A DNA stretch of 64,000 nucleotides from Citrobacter sp. MGH106 (GTDB lineage Bacteria > Pseudomonadota > Gammaproteobacteria > Enterobacterales > Enterobacteriaceae): NCBI RefSeq assembly GCF_001037495.1, contig NZ_KQ089822.1:744001-808000 (forward strand). The letters run 5' to 3'. Made by a program: the position numbers and the translations under genes. Every line of letters starts with the position of its first letter. Positions within the stretch are counted from its first letter, which is position 1. The notes under the pieces were generated by a model. That model was not told where the DNA came from. It did not search any database and saw only the letters and a list, made by a program, of their open reading frames with translations. Positions 35,690-46,209 of the stretch are shown piece after piece.

Positions 35690-37051
35690 ATGACAACCTG
35701 CACCCCGCGTGCGGCATGGGTAGCCCTGCTGCGACGCCTTCATTTCTATATCGGTCTGTTCGTCGGACCATTTATCTTTGTAGCGGCGCTTACCGGTACA
35801 CTCTATGTCGCCACGCCTCAGCTGGAAGAGGCGATTTACTCACGAGCGCTTCAGGGAACAGGACCAGGGGAGCTGCAATCGCTGGCGGCTCAAGTTGCAA
35901 AAGCGCAGCAGATAACCGGCAATCAGTTGCGTGTGCATGCGGTACGGCCTGCTCTGGAGTCAGGGACAACAACCCAGGTCATGTTTGCTGATCCGACACT
36001 GGCTCCCTCAGAAAACCGGGCGATTTTTATCGACCCGGTTACGCTGTCGGTAAATGGGGATATGACCGTATATGGCACCAGTGGGATCTTACCTCTGCGA
36101 CAATGGATCGACTATGCTCACCGTTCTTTGCTGCTGGGCGATACAGGGCGTCTGTATAGTGAACTGGCGGCATCCTGGATGTGGATAGCGGCCCAGGGCG
36201 GCATCGCGCTTTGGTTTTTTACGCGACCAAAACGCAGGCTGAATAATCGTGTGCAAAACAGCCGTCGCTTACACGTAGTGCTGGGGTGGTTTCTGTTGGG
36301 GGGAATGTTGTTGTTCTCCGCTACAGGGTTGACCTGGTCACAATGGGCTGGGGGGAATGTGGATAAAATGCGCGCGGCTTTTGGCTGGCTGACGCCGCAG
36401 GTCAATACTCAACTCCATGGTGCCATAGAATCTCACCATGACCATGCCGGGCATCACGCTGAAATGGTGATGCCCGCAATGAGTGTCATTGACGGTAACC
36501 AGTTTGATGTCGTTTTACGTGTGGCGCAGGCGGCGGGGATAAAGGCTAAAAAGCTGGAGATCCGCCCGGCAAAAGATACACAGCATGGTTGGACCGTCAC
36601 TGAGATTGACCGCCGTTGGCCTACTCAGGTCGATGCGGTTTCTATTGATGCGACAACGATGCAGGTAATCGACCGGACGCGATTTGCTGATTTCCCGTTA
36701 ATCGCGAAACTGACGCGTTGGGGCGTTGATTTCCATATGGGGATCCTGTTTGGTCAATTGAATCAATGGCTGTTGATTATCTTTGGTGCAGGGCTTTGCC
36801 TGATGATTGTGATTGGCTATCGACTGTGGTGGATTCGTCGACCCGCTCGTTCAGCGGTTAACCCGGCACAGACGCTGGTTCAGTGCTGGCTGATGCTCAA
36901 TGGGAAAGGGCGATTTGCTGTGCTGGCGGTGGCGATTGTTCTGGGGGCCTTGATGCCAGTTGCAGGTATTAGTCTTTTGTTTTTTATAGCAATTGACTGG
37001 CTGCGCTGGTTCAGTGCTTCGCATACTGTTCTGGCGCAGTCAGCCGAGTGA
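35690..37051 (+). CDS. PepSY-associated membrane protein
   Basis: A 453-aa protein starting at the ATG at 35690 with AAGGAAAA upstream. It has an N-terminal PepSY_TM anchor (LHFYIGLFVGPFIFVAALTG) and the paired PepSY-like periplasmic domains around 50-150 and 270-350. At least four further helices follow, including LHVVLGWFLLGGMLLF, with a C-terminal pair. A His-rich loop near 255 (HHDHAGHHAEMVM) resembles the one in the preceding gene. Similar proteins reduce siderophores or handle heme/iron in the periplasm, but the substrate here is not shown. It is convergent with yfiB, whose stop lies 3 nt beyond its own. Confidence 0.82.
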   Translation: MTTCTPRAAWVALLRRLHFYIGLFVGPFIFVAALTGTLYVATPQLEEAIYSRALQGTGPGELQSLAAQVAKAQQITGNQLRVHAVRPALESGTTTQVMFADPTLAPSENRAIFIDPVTLSVNGDMTVYGTSGILPLRQWIDYAHRSLLLGDTGRLYSELAASWMWIAAQGGIALWFFTRPKRRLNNRVQNSRRLHVVLGWFLLGGMLLFSATGLTWSQWAGGNVDKMRAAFGWLTPQVNTQLHGAIESHHDHAGHHAEMVMPAMSVIDGNQFDVVLRVAQAAGIKAKKLEIRPAKDTQHGWTVTEIDRRWPTQVDAVSIDATTMQVIDRTRFADFPLIAKLTRWGVDFHMGILFGQLNQWLLIIFGAGLCLMIVIGYRLWWIRRPARSAVNPAQTLVQCWLMLNGKGRFAVLAVAIVLGALMPVAGISLLFFIAIDWLRWFSASHTVLAQSAE

Positions 37052-37054
37052 TGA

Positions 37055-37537
37055 TTAAGGTGTGCTGATAACCACCGCAACACGGCGGTTTTCGGCACGA
37101 CCTTTTGACGTCTGGTTACTGGCGATCGGGTATTTTTTACCCAGTCCCTGCGTCGTCAGATTAGTTCTGGGGATGTTAGCACCCTGAGCCCAGGCATCTG
37201 CAACTACGTTAGCACGCTTGAGTGACAGAGCCTCATTGTAGCTGTCTTCACCATAGTTGTCGGTATGACCATCCAGACGAGCGTGGTTCAAGCCGGTAGC
37301 AGCCAGTTTGGATGCCATTTCCTGGATCTGTTTTTCACTTTCAGGGCGGAGTTTATAGTCGTTTTTATCAAACAGGATGGTATCGGACAGACCCAGAGAC
37401 CAGTCTCCCGAAGCTTCAGTAAACCCGTATGATTTCATGGCTGCAATTTGTTCAGGTGTAAATTTACCCTGAGGAGCCTGACAGCCTGCCAGAATCAGCA
37501 TTATCAAAATAAACGGGGATAATAGACGTTTCAGCAT
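37055..37537 (-). CDS. yfiB: YfiB, OmpA-like lipoprotein
   Basis: A 160-aa protein with a lipoprotein signal (lipobox LAGC, Cys19) and a C-terminal OmpA-like peptidoglycan-binding domain. The peptidoglycan motif LDGHTDNYGEDSYN and the terminal RAENRRVAVVIST are clear. YfiB sequesters YfiR and so activates the cyclase DgcN under envelope stress. It is third in yfiR-dgcN-yfiB, 12 nt after dgcN. Confidence 0.93.
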   Translation of the reverse strand: MLKRLLSPFILIMLILAGCQAPQGKFTPEQIAAMKSYGFTEASGDWSLGLSDTILFDKNDYKLRPESEKQIQEMASKLAATGLNHARLDGHTDNYGEDSYNEALSLKRANVVADAWAQGANIPRTNLTTQGLGKKYPIASNQTSKGRAENRRVAVVISTP

Positions 37538-37549
37538 GTGTGTAATTCC

Positions 37550-38776
37550 TTATTTTTTAATTATGCGTTGAGAACGCAAATGTTTCGCCTGATACATATT
37601 GTGATCGGCCAGTTCTTGTAATTTTTCAGCAGAGGCATGTTCCCACGTCAGCGCAAAACCGATGCTTAGCGTCATGCTTGCCAGATGACCATTATCAAGG
37701 TCAAAAGGTCGGTTAAACTCTTGCGACAGTGCGGTACAAATGTGCTCAACTTCGTGTTCTGAATGAACGCTGTACAACACCATGGCAAATTCATCCCCTC
37801 CCAGACGGTACGGTTGATGGCGATTGCCACCAAATTCGGCCAGTCTTTTGGCGACTTCAATCAGAACCCGATCGCCTGCAGCATGCCCCCAGGTGTCATT
37901 AATAAATTTAAAGTTATCACCATCGAGGAATAACAACGCCGAACTACCGTGAGCGTCTTTGTCGTTCATCAGGGCGTTAATGCTGTTACGAAATGCGGCC
38001 CGATTAGCAAGACCGGTAAGAGGGTCATGCAGTGCGGTACGCAATAGTTGTGCATTCTTGGCCTGGAGCCGTAGCTGCCATTCTTCCATCTCATCCAGCA
38101 GACTATTAAAGTCTTGAGCAAAAAGATGAAACTCTTCAATACGTTCTTCTGAAACTCGTCGCGAGAAGTTACGGTTAGTACGAACATCATGCACCACTTC
38201 AGTAATATTCTGCAGAGCCTCCACAACACCGTTGTGTAAATAGCGAGTGAGCATTAATGCAATACCCGATGCCAATAAAATGCATCCGGTAAGAACGGCT
38301 AATGACAAATAAATAAAATGGCTGATCACGCTATCGCGCGCAACCACGCATACTTCACCGATAACGTTGCCATTGTGCATAATGGGCTGAGTAACCGGTT
38401 GTGGGAAAAGCCAGTGGCTTATCAGTCCGCTGATTTTGTCTGTTGTATCCTGTGCATCATAGCGCCAGGTGGCGATCACTTTTTGATCCTGGTTGCGTAC
38501 TTCGGCAACAGAAAATTGCCCTTGTTTCCCCAGTGCAGCCAGTGTTTCTGTTGCGGCAAAGCCATCAGAAAAGACTAACGCGGCTTCAAGCGAGTGAGTC
38601 ATAGTCGCGGCGGTCAAATCCAGATTTTTTTGCGCATATTGCTTTAAAGCTAACACGGAAGAAATGCTAAGCAGCAGCCAGATCAGCGTCATTGTTACCA
38701 GAACGCTGATTATGCTGATACGCCGTAATGTCCGTTTAAACGTCGGGCGTTTTATGGGAGAAATACCCTTATCCAT
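37550..38776 (-). CDS. dgcN: Diguanylate cyclase DgcN (YfiN)
   Basis: A 408-aa protein with two membrane helices (about 20-42 and 150-180) flanking a periplasmic PAS-like domain. A HAMP segment follows, then a GGDEF domain from about 245 with the intact active site [11 protein letters not shown] near 325. It makes cyclic-di-GMP from GTP and is held inactive by YfiR in the periplasm. Its ATG lies 8 nt inside the end of yfiR. Active c-di-GMP production promotes biofilm, the same output as the BapA adhesin in this window. Confidence 0.94.
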   Translation of the reverse strand: MDKGISPIKRPTFKRTLRRISIISVLVTMTLIWLLLSISSVLALKQYAQKNLDLTAATMTHSLEAALVFSDGFAATETLAALGKQGQFSVAEVRNQDQKVIATWRYDAQDTTDKISGLISHWLFPQPVTQPIMHNGNVIGEVCVVARDSVISHFIYLSLAVLTGCILLASGIALMLTRYLHNGVVEALQNITEVVHDVRTNRNFSRRVSEERIEEFHLFAQDFNSLLDEMEEWQLRLQAKNAQLLRTALHDPLTGLANRAAFRNSINALMNDKDAHGSSALLFLDGDNFKFINDTWGHAAGDRVLIEVAKRLAEFGGNRHQPYRLGGDEFAMVLYSVHSEHEVEHICTALSQEFNRPFDLDNGHLASMTLSIGFALTWEHASAEKLQELADHNMYQAKHLRSQRIIKK

Positions 38777-39287
38777 GCTTATTATTCCGTGCCAGCATCA
38801 ATACGTCTGGACTAACCCTTACACCGCTGCGCGACAGGGCATCCATATTTACGGAAAATCTTACGTCTTTATCATTAATTATGAGGCAGAAGGCGCTACC
38901 AATAACGCATTCAGTATTCTCTTCAGCAATTAATAACAATGCCTTAGATGGATATTTATTCTTTAATTCCACCTGGTATGTAGGCGATTCTTTACCAAAA
39001 TAAAAACCATCACACTGTGCAACTAAAACTTCCTGGTCCGTATGAACAATGACGGGAAGATAAGGCAACGCCGCAGAACTGGTATCTTGCAATACGCTGG
39101 AAAAACGTGATGAAGAGAAAATACACAGTTTTGGTGGACCTGAAAGTGCTGGCCAGCGAGTGTAACTGACGATGCCGGCAACCATTGAACGTACAGATTT
39201 TGCTTCTTCAGTCATGCTTTGGGCAAACAGCGGTAACCCGGTCATGAGCAGTGCCAGTAGAAGTATGAGTCGATAAGAAAAGCTCAT
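38769..39287 (-). CDS. yfiR: YfiR, periplasmic repressor of DgcN
   Basis: A 172-aa protein with a Sec signal ([18 protein letters not shown]) and DUF4154. Cysteines occur in pairs in the mature part ([17 protein letters not shown]), consistent with the redox-sensitive disulfides known in YfiR. It binds the periplasmic domain of DgcN and blocks it. It overlaps dgcN by 8 nt and is the first gene of the operon. Its upstream 158 bp shows nothing I can name. Confidence 0.93.
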   Translation of the reverse strand: MSFSYRLILLLALLMTGLPLFAQSMTEEAKSVRSMVAGIVSYTRWPALSGPPKLCIFSSSRFSSVLQDTSSAALPYLPVIVHTDQEVLVAQCDGFYFGKESPTYQVELKNKYPSKALLLIAEENTECVIGSAFCLIINDKDVRFSVNMDALSRSGVRVSPDVLMLARNNKHG

Positions 39288-39445
39288 GAGATGTTACCTA
39301 CTAGCGTCAGCTGTATACGTCGAAATAAATTGGCGATTGTTTGTAGCAAAATAACATTATTTTTTTCAGGGCGTCATTATATCTGGAGGGCTAATATTGA
39401 CGACCTAAGCTAAACCTCAGTGATTAGTGAATTGTAAGTCTTTGT

Positions 39446-39820
39446 TTAATTTAATCTTGTTGAGGCAGCTCCCTCGTTTGCTCCTTTTTGCCAGGCACTG
39501 TGTAATTGGCTGACATTCTCGACAGTATCGCAAGCTGGGGGGAAGGTTTTTCCGCTCAATCCTCGTGCATAGACAAAGTCTGGCTGACAGATTTTTCTTT
39601 GTCCCTCGGCATAACCCTTAAGATATTGTGGACGATCGACCTCTGGATCATTGTAGTTGTCGGCAAGTATTTCATTATCTTTAATGACATTACCCGAAAT
39701 AGAGTCTTGTATCCCCGCATCGTACCAGTCGGTACTGGTCCATGTGGGGGCGTGGGTATAAGGATCTATCTGGCAGCCGCTAAGAAATAATACAAATAGG
39801 GTGCTGATGAGTTGCTTCAT
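39446..39820 (-). CDS. yfiL: YfiL lipoprotein
   Basis: A 124-aa protein with lipobox LSGC (Cys16) followed by QIDPYTHAPTWTSTDWYDAG, matching E. coli YfiL. The mature domain (AEGQRKICQPDFVYARGLSG) is a DUF2799-like fold. It is an outer-membrane lipoprotein of unknown role. It is divergent from aroF, with the TyrR region in between. Confidence 0.9.
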   Translation of the reverse strand: MKQLISTLFVLFLSGCQIDPYTHAPTWTSTDWYDAGIQDSISGNVIKDNEILADNYNDPEVDRPQYLKGYAEGQRKICQPDFVYARGLSGKTFPPACDTVENVSQLHSAWQKGANEGAASTRLN

Positions 39821-39875
39821 TGCCTGTACTCCCTGGGTTTATTAAAAAAGCATAGTGGATCTGAAATATGAAGGA

Positions 39876-39946
39876 TGTAAATTTAAATGTACATATATAG
39901 GCCAGTTTTTTGCGTTAAAATGTAGTGGTGTAAATTAAAATTTACG
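39876..39946 (+). promoter_or_regulatory. TyrR boxes of the aroF-tyrA promoter
   Basis: Two TGTAAA-N6-TTTACA-type boxes: 39876-39893 (TGTAAATTTAAATGTACA) and 39929-39946 (TGTAAATTAAAATTTACG), 35 bp apart. They sit 92-162 nt before the aroF start and fit tyrosine-responsive repression by TyrR, as in E. coli. Confidence 0.8.
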
Positions 39947-40037
39947 GATTGTGGATTGAAATCTTTACCTGTTATGTTATCGTTATCTCCTCCTCGCAGA
40001 GGACACTATCGCAAACGAGCTAAACAGGATCACCACC

Positions 40038-41108
40038 ATGCAAAAAGACGCGCTGAACAACGTACATATCACCGACGAACAGGTTCTGATGACCCCGGAA
40101 CAACTCAAAACGGAATTCCCGTTGAGCCTGGCGCAAGAGGAGCAAATTGCTCAATCGCGCAAAACCATTTCTGACATTATAGCGGGTCGCGATCCGCGTC
40201 TGTTGGTGGTATGTGGTCCTTGCTCAATTCACGACCCTGAAACTGCTCTTGAATATGCTCGTCGATTTAAGACCCTTGCCGCAGAGGTCAGCGATAGCCT
40301 CTATTTGGTGATGCGCGTTTATTTTGAAAAACCCCGTACCACCGTCGGCTGGAAAGGGTTGATTAATGATCCTCATATGGATGGCTCTTTTGATGTAGAA
40401 GCAGGCCTGAAGATTGCGCGTCAACTGCTGCTTGAGCTGGTTAATATGGGGCTGCCGCTGGCAACGGAAGCATTAGATCCAAACAGTCCGCAATACCTGG
40501 GCGATCTGTTTAGCTGGTCAGCTATTGGTGCGCGTACGACTGAATCGCAGACTCACCGTGAAATGGCTTCGGGTTTGTCCATGCCGGTAGGCTTTAAAAA
40601 CGGAACTGACGGCAGCCTGGCGACAGCAATCAATGCCATGCGCGCAGCTGCGCAGTCGCACCGCTTTGTTGGCATTAACCAGGCAGGGCAGGTTGCATTG
40701 CTGCAAACCCAGGGTAACCCGGATGGCCATGTGATCCTGCGTGGCGGTAAAGCGCCGAATTACAGTCCGGCAGACGTAGCACAGTGCGAAAAAGAGATGG
40801 AGCAGGCGGGACTGCGGCCTTCACTGATGGTAGATTGCAGTCATGGTAACTCCAATAAAGATTACCGTCGTCAGCCAGCCGTGGCTGAGTCTGTGGTTGC
40901 TCAAATTAAAGATGGCAACCGTTCAATCATCGGCCTGATGATTGAAAGTAATATTCACGAAGGCAACCAGTCCTCCGAGCAACCGCGCAGTGAAATGAAA
41001 TACGGCGTCTCTGTAACTGACGCCTGCATTAGCTGGGAAATGACGGACGCGTTGTTGCGTGAAATTAGCAAAGACTTGAACGGCCATCTGGCGACGCGCC
41101 TGGTTTAA
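40038..41108 (+). CDS. aroF: Tyrosine-sensitive DAHP synthase AroF
   Basis: A 356-aa protein, the E. coli length. It condenses phosphoenolpyruvate and erythrose-4-phosphate in the first shikimate step. Motifs include [37 protein letters not shown] and the metal site [12 protein letters not shown]. It is the tyrosine-feedback isoenzyme. The tyrA gene begins 11 nt downstream, so both respond to the TyrR boxes upstream. Confidence 0.97.
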   Translation: MQKDALNNVHITDEQVLMTPEQLKTEFPLSLAQEEQIAQSRKTISDIIAGRDPRLLVVCGPCSIHDPETALEYARRFKTLAAEVSDSLYLVMRVYFEKPRTTVGWKGLINDPHMDGSFDVEAGLKIARQLLLELVNMGLPLATEALDPNSPQYLGDLFSWSAIGARTTESQTHREMASGLSMPVGFKNGTDGSLATAINAMRAAAQSHRFVGINQAGQVALLQTQGNPDGHVILRGGKAPNYSPADVAQCEKEMEQAGLRPSLMVDCSHGNSNKDYRRQPAVAESVVAQIKDGNRSIIGLMIESNIHEGNQSSEQPRSEMKYGVSVTDACISWEMTDALLREISKDLNGHLATRLV

Positions 41109-41118
41109 GAGGTTAGTT

Positions 41119-42240
41119 ATGGTTGCTGAATTGACCGCGTTGCGCGATCAAATTGATGAAGTGGATAAGGCGCTGCTGGATTTACTTGCGCGCCGTCTGG
41201 AACTGGTTGCTGAAGTCGGCGAAGTTAAAAGCCGCTTTGGGCTACCGATCTACGTACCTGAGCGCGAGGCATCTATGCTGGCTTCGCGCCGTGCGGAGGC
41301 AGAAGCGCTCGGAGTCCCTCCAGATCTTATTGAAGATGTTTTACGTCGGGTAATGCGCGAGTCTTACTCCAGCGAGAATGACAAAGGCTTTAAAACGCTT
41401 TGTCCTTCTCTGCGTCCGGTGGTGATCGTCGGTGGCGGCGGTCAGATGGGGCGGCTGTTTGAAAAAATGCTCACCCTGTCGGGTTATCAGGTGCGTATTC
41501 TCGAACAGCAGGACTGGGATCGTGCGCAGGAAATTGTGGCTGACGCCGGAATGGTGATTGTCAGTGTGCCAATTCACGTCACGGAGCAGGTTATTGCGAA
41601 ATTACCGCGCTTGCCTGCTGACTGTATCCTGGTCGATCTGGCCTCGGTGAAAAATGGCCCGCTGCAGGCGATGCTGGCGGCGCACGATGGTCCCGTAGTG
41701 GGTTTACATCCGATGTTTGGCCCGGACAGCGGCAGCCTGGCAAAGCAGGTGGTTGTGTGGTGTGACGGACGTCAGCCGGAAGCTTATCAGTGGTTCCTGG
41801 AACAGATTCAGGTCTGGGGCGCGCGGCTACATCGGATTAGCGCCGTTGAGCATGACCAGAATATGGCCTTTATCCAGGCGTTGCGTCATTTTGCGACGTT
41901 TGCTTACGGCTTGCATTTAGCAGAGGAGAATGTGCAACTGGAGCAGTTGCTGGCGCTCTCTTCACCGATCTACCGCCTTGAACTGGCGATGGTAGGACGG
42001 CTGTTTGCCCAGGATCCGCAGTTGTATGCCGATATTATTATGTCTTCAGAGAGTAACCTCGCGCTGATCAAACGTTATTACAAACGTTTTGGCGAAGCGA
42101 TTGGTTTACTGGAACAGGGGGACAAGCAGGCCTTTATCGACAGCTTCCGTAAGGTTGAACACTGGTTTGGTGATTATGCTAAACGTTTTCAGAGTGAAAG
42201 CCGTACTCTGTTGCGCCAGGCTAACGACAGTCGCCAGTAA
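41119..42240 (+). CDS. tyrA: Chorismate mutase / prephenate dehydrogenase TyrA
   Basis: A 373-aa bifunctional enzyme. Chorismate mutase (AroQ fold) occupies about 1-90 ([20 protein letters not shown]). The NAD-binding dehydrogenase follows with GGGGQMG at 105-111, then the catalytic [10 protein letters not shown] region. It converts chorismate to 4-hydroxyphenylpyruvate for tyrosine. Ribosome site AGAGG. Convergent with pheA across a REP element. Confidence 0.97.
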   Translation: MVAELTALRDQIDEVDKALLDLLARRLELVAEVGEVKSRFGLPIYVPEREASMLASRRAEAEALGVPPDLIEDVLRRVMRESYSSENDKGFKTLCPSLRPVVIVGGGGQMGRLFEKMLTLSGYQVRILEQQDWDRAQEIVADAGMVIVSVPIHVTEQVIAKLPRLPADCILVDLASVKNGPLQAMLAAHDGPVVGLHPMFGPDSGSLAKQVVVWCDGRQPEAYQWFLEQIQVWGARLHRISAVEHDQNMAFIQALRHFATFAYGLHLAEENVQLEQLLALSSPIYRLELAMVGRLFAQDPQLYADIIMSSESNLALIKRYYKRFGEAIGLLEQGDKQAFIDSFRKVEHWFGDYAKRFQSESRTLLRQANDSRQ

Positions 42241-42246
42241 GTAAAA

Positions 42247-42331
42247 TGCCGGATGGCAACGCTTACGCGTCTTATCCGGCCTACAAAATCGTATGAATCG
42301 TAGGCCGGATTAGCGTAGCGCTATCCGGCAT
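42247..42331. repeat. REP pair (BIME) between tyrA and pheA
   Basis: Two inverted REP units, GCCGGATGGCAACGC ... CTTATCCGGCCTAC and GTAGGCCGGAT ... GCTATCCGGCA, separated by a short spacer. It is the standard position between convergent genes. Confidence 0.88.
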
Positions 42332-42340
42332 TGTCACACT

Positions 42341-43501
42341 TTAGCTCGGATTGACTGGCACTACATTCTCACTTGGATAACAGCCAAGTACTTTCATCGA
42401 ACGGGTAATTTCCCCCAGCTCCTTCAATGCTTTTTGCATCTCTGGTGATTCCAGATTGGCCTGTATATCGAGATAAAACATCTCTTCCCACGGATTGCCG
42501 TGAATCGGGCGTGATTCCAGTTTAGTCATTATCAGATTATGGTTACGCAGCACCAGGAGCGCTTCAACCAGCGCACCAGCCTGCTGACCCGTCGCCATTA
42601 GCAGCGTGGTTTTCGCCGGAACCTGGTCGGAAACATTTATTGCCTTGCGTGCCAGCACGACAAAACGGGTAATATTTTGCGACTGATTGGCTTCAATATG
42701 TGCGAGGACCTGCAGACCATGCAGTACGCCACCGGCCTCGCTTCCAAGAGCCGCTACGTGTGGTGAGTTGGCCTGCGCGACCTTTTCCATTGCTGCAGAG
42801 GTGCTTTCTGTATACTCGATCTTCCAGTGTGGATATCGGTTGAGAAACTTGCTGCACTGCTGGAACGGTTGCGGGTGGCTGTACACGGTTTCAATGCTAT
42901 TTAGATCCGCAGTACCGGAAACCAGCACACAGTGGTCGATAGTTATCGTCATCTCCCCCACGATAGAAAGGCTGGTATGTTGCAGGAGGTCGTAGACATC
43001 GTTGATCGCACCGGAACTGGTGTTTTCAATCGGTACCACAGCGTAGTCGGCTTGCCCGGTTTCTACCTGGTTGAAAATATCGGCAAATTTTGCGCAGCCG
43101 CTCTCAATAAACTGCTCAAAGTGGCGTGCAGCATACTGACGTGCTGCAAGGTGAGAATAAGAGCCTTTTGGCCCCAGAAAAGCGACCCGTGCTGAGTGTG
43201 GGTTGATCTTGTTCAGATGCTGCTGAAGGAGCGCCTGTTGGGTGAGTACGGAGTCTTCGATGATGAGCTGGAATAGTCGGGTGATGTAGTGTGCGTCGAG
43301 GTGATGTGTTTTACCAAGCTGAATCAACCGGTCTAACAGATCACGTTCGCGGTCAATATCGCGTACCGGACGATGAGAAAGCAGCTTAGCTTTGCCGACT
43401 TCTACGGCCAGTCCACGTCGCTCAGCCAGCAAAGCCAGTAATTTTTCATCCAGCGTGCTTATCTTCTCTCGCAGCGCCAGTAACGGGTTTTCCGATGTCA
43501 T
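42341..43501 (-). CDS. pheA: Chorismate mutase / prephenate dehydratase PheA
   Basis: A 386-aa bifunctional enzyme. The mutase domain is 1-100 ([20 protein letters not shown]); the dehydratase spans about 104-285 with the catalytic Thr in [10 protein letters not shown]. The C-terminal ACT regulatory domain from 299 has the phenylalanine-binding [17 protein letters not shown]. It makes phenylpyruvate for phenylalanine. It is controlled by the pheL attenuator upstream. Confidence 0.97.
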   Translation of the reverse strand: MTSENPLLALREKISTLDEKLLALLAERRGLAVEVGKAKLLSHRPVRDIDRERDLLDRLIQLGKTHHLDAHYITRLFQLIIEDSVLTQQALLQQHLNKINPHSARVAFLGPKGSYSHLAARQYAARHFEQFIESGCAKFADIFNQVETGQADYAVVPIENTSSGAINDVYDLLQHTSLSIVGEMTITIDHCVLVSGTADLNSIETVYSHPQPFQQCSKFLNRYPHWKIEYTESTSAAMEKVAQANSPHVAALGSEAGGVLHGLQVLAHIEANQSQNITRFVVLARKAINVSDQVPAKTTLLMATGQQAGALVEALLVLRNHNLIMTKLESRPIHGNPWEEMFYLDIQANLESPEMQKALKELGEITRSMKVLGCYPSENVVPVNPS

Positions 43502-43524
43502 AGTGTTGCCTTTCTTGTTATCAA

Positions 43525-43554
43525 TAAAAAAGGCCCCCCGTTGTGGGAGGCCTT
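43525..43554 (-). terminator. Attenuator of pheA
   Basis: On the minus strand the stem AGGCCTCCC / GGGGGGCCT is followed by TTTTTT, between pheL and the pheA ATG. It should terminate when phenylalanine is plentiful and pheL is translated without stalling. Confidence 0.9.
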
Positions 43555-43600
43555 ATTGTTCGTCTTCGCATTCTTTATCACACGACGAAACGCCTCCCAT

Positions 43601-43648
43601 TCAGGGGAAGGTAAAAAAGAATGCGAAGAAGAACGGGACAAGTTTCAT
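43601..43648 (-). CDS. pheL: phe leader peptide PheL
   Basis: A 15-aa leader MKLVPFFFAFFFTFP with seven phenylalanine codons and AAAGGA before the ATG. Slow translation at these codons when Phe-tRNA is scarce favours the antiterminator and pheA expression. It differs from E. coli PheL at residues 3-4 (Leu-Val instead of His-Ile). Confidence 0.95.
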   Translation of the reverse strand: MKLVPFFFAFFFTFP

Positions 43649-43673
43649 GTAATTTTCCTTTGGCTACGACAGT

Positions 43674-43703
43674 AAAGTACCTGTACTGTTTTCACCCTGT
43701 CAA
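43674..43703 (-). promoter_or_regulatory. pheL-pheA promoter
   Basis: TTGACA (-35, 43698-43703) and TACTTT (-10, 43674-43679) separated by 18 bp, about 26 nt upstream of the pheL ATG; matches the E. coli pheA promoter closely. Confidence 0.82.
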
Positions 43704-43728
43704 CAAAAAACGCGCCCGAAGGCGCGTT
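43704..43728 (-). terminator. Terminator of raiA
   Basis: Stem AACGCGCC / GGCGCGTT with a CGAA loop and a T-run on the minus strand; it abuts the -35 element of pheL. Confidence 0.9.
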
Positions 43729-43751
43729 GGCGATACACTCAATGTAAGGGA

Positions 43752-44159
<408 letters not shown>

Positions 44160-44312
44160 TTAAATCACATTTTTTTGTCGCTTTTTGTCAAGAAAACCTT
44201 TTTGTGAGGCACCGCAGGAACAGGTGATTTATTACTTGAGGAATACCTGAAAGCAGGCCATATTTGACTGGATGCGTTGCAGCTAAACCGCTTCAGTTAC
44301 AGCGTCAACGGA

Positions 44313-44344
44313 TAAAAAAACGGCAGCCCAAAGGCTGCCGTTTT
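44313..44344. terminator. Terminator between raiA and bamD
   Basis: Stem ACGGCAGCC / GGCTGCCGT with loop CAAA. The minus strand has the longer T-run, so it mainly serves bamD. The 44091-44312 stretch holds the raiA upstream region and nothing else I can name. Confidence 0.9.
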
Positions 44345-44359
44345 GCATTTACAGATAAA

Positions 44360-45097
44360 TCAGGTGTTGCTGCTGTTGGCGGCAATAATTTTCGCCACTT
44401 TTTCGGCCTGTGCATTCATCTGCATCTGGCGATAGGCGTTTTCCATCAACGGTAGAGCACCACGTGTTGCCTGTGTATCCGGGAAATCGCGCAGCATTCC
44501 TTCCACTCGGTTCACAACTGCAACCCATGCGCCACGTGCAGTGTAGTATTCAGCAACGGAGTACTCATACTTCGCCAGGCGATCTTTCAGGAAGACCAGT
44601 CGTTTGGTGGCATCCGTCGTGTACTGGCTATTCGGATAACCGCGTACCAGTTTGGAAAAGTCATTAAACGCAGCTCGGGCATGCTGAGGATCGCGATCGC
44701 TGCGATCGACACCAAAGAATCCTTGCAGTGCGCTATCATCCAACGCCATATTGGTCAGGCCACGCATGTACATGACGTAATCAATGTTAGGATGTGTCGG
44801 GTTCAGGCGGATAAAACGATCGATAGCAGCCTGAGCAAGTGGCAGATCGGCGTTTTTGTAGTAGGCGTAGATGAGATCTAATTGCACCTGCTGAGAATAC
44901 GGTCCAAATGGATAACGGTTATCCAACGCTTCCAATTGCGTTATTGCCTGTTTCCAGTTACCGTCCTGCAGCTTTTGCTGAGCAGTCGCGTAGATTTCAT
45001 TTGGCGGATTATCGGGCACCTCTTCCTTTGAACCAGAGCAACCCGCCAAAAACAGGCTCAACGTGGCTGCTGCCACCAGATATTTCATGCGCGTCAT
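44360..45097 (-). CDS. bamD: Outer membrane assembly lipoprotein BamD
   Basis: A 245-aa protein starting [20 protein letters not shown] (lipobox LAGC, lipidated Cys20). It has about five TPR-like repeats ([60 protein letters not shown]). It is essential; it bridges BamA with BamC and BamE and recognises beta-barrel substrates. It is divergent from rluD. Confidence 0.97.
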   Translation of the reverse strand: MTRMKYLVAAATLSLFLAGCSGSKEEVPDNPPNEIYATAQQKLQDGNWKQAITQLEALDNRYPFGPYSQQVQLDLIYAYYKNADLPLAQAAIDRFIRLNPTHPNIDYVMYMRGLTNMALDDSALQGFFGVDRSDRDPQHARAAFNDFSKLVRGYPNSQYTTDATKRLVFLKDRLAKYEYSVAEYYTARGAWVAVVNRVEGMLRDFPDTQATRGALPLMENAYRQMQMNAQAEKVAKIIAANSSNT

Positions 45098-45228
45098 GAC
45101 GTTTTGACTTTCCTCAAAATGTTTTACGGGAGATTCTCTGTTCCTGCTCCCGGTTAAGACCAGCTACAATAGCACACTATATTAAACGGCAAAGCCGTAA
45201 AACCCAACGTTAAACGAAGAAGCAGTTT

Positions 45229-46209
45229 ATGGCACAACGAGTAGAACTCACCGCAACAGTCTCCGAAAATCAGCTCGGTCAACGCTTAGATCAGGCTTTG
45301 GCCGAATTGTTCCCTGATTATTCGCGTTCACGCATAAAAGAATGGATCCTCGATCAGCGCGTGCTGGTAAATGGTCATCTTTGCGATAAACCGAAAGAAA
45401 AAGTGTTAGGTGGAGAACGAGTCTCCATCAATGCTGAAATTGATGAAGAAGTCCGTTTTGAAGCTCAGGATATCCCGTTGGATATCGTTTATGAAGATGA
45501 TGACATTCTTGTCATCAACAAACCACGTGACCTCGTGGTACATCCGGGCGCCGGTAATCCGGATGGTACGGTACTGAATGCGTTACTGCATTACTACCCG
45601 CCAATAGCGGATGTTCCGCGGGCCGGTATTGTGCACCGCCTGGATAAAGACACGACCGGATTAATGGTGGTGGCAAAAACCGTTCCGGCACAAACGCGTC
45701 TGGTAGAGTCGTTGCAGCTGCGTGAAATCACGCGTGAATATGAGGCTGTGGCAATCGGTCATATGACTGCGGGTGGTACGGTTGAAGAACCGATCAGTCG
45801 TCATCCAACCAAACGTACGCATATGTCAGTCCATCCAATGGGTAAACCGGCGGTGACTCACTATCGTATTATGGAGCACTTCCGTGTGCACACGCGTCTG
45901 CGGCTGCGTCTGGAAACCGGACGTACGCACCAGATCCGCGTGCACATGGCGCATATCACCCATCCGTTGGTGGGCGATCAGGTTTACGGTGGTCGTCCAC
46001 GCCCACCGAAAGGCGCATCGGACGAATTCATTTCTACGCTGCGTAAATTTGATCGTCAGGCACTGCATGCCACCATGCTGCGCCTGTATCACCCGATCTC
46101 TGGTATCGAAATGGAATGGCACGCGCCGATTCCACAAGATATGGTTGATCTGATCGCGGTGATGCGTGCCGATTTCGAAGAACATAAGGATGATGTTGCC
46201 TGGTTATGA
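45229..46209 (+). CDS. rluD: 23S rRNA pseudouridine synthase RluD
   Basis: A 326-aa protein. S4 RNA-binding domain at 1-85 (GQRLDQALAELFPDYSRSRI); catalytic Asp in GIVHRLDKDTTGLMVV near 139; the ARTHQIRVH motif appears as GRTHQIRVHMAHI. It makes pseudouridines 1911, 1915 and 1917 in helix 69. The stop overlaps the pgeF start (ATGA), so the two are coupled. Confidence 0.97.
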   Translation: MAQRVELTATVSENQLGQRLDQALAELFPDYSRSRIKEWILDQRVLVNGHLCDKPKEKVLGGERVSINAEIDEEVRFEAQDIPLDIVYEDDDILVINKPRDLVVHPGAGNPDGTVLNALLHYYPPIADVPRAGIVHRLDKDTTGLMVVAKTVPAQTRLVESLQLREITREYEAVAIGHMTAGGTVEEPISRHPTKRTHMSVHPMGKPAVTHYRIMEHFRVHTRLRLRLETGRTHQIRVHMAHITHPLVGDQVYGGRPRPPKGASDEFISTLRKFDRQALHATMLRLYHPISGIEMEWHAPIPQDMVDLIAVMRADFEEHKDDVAWL

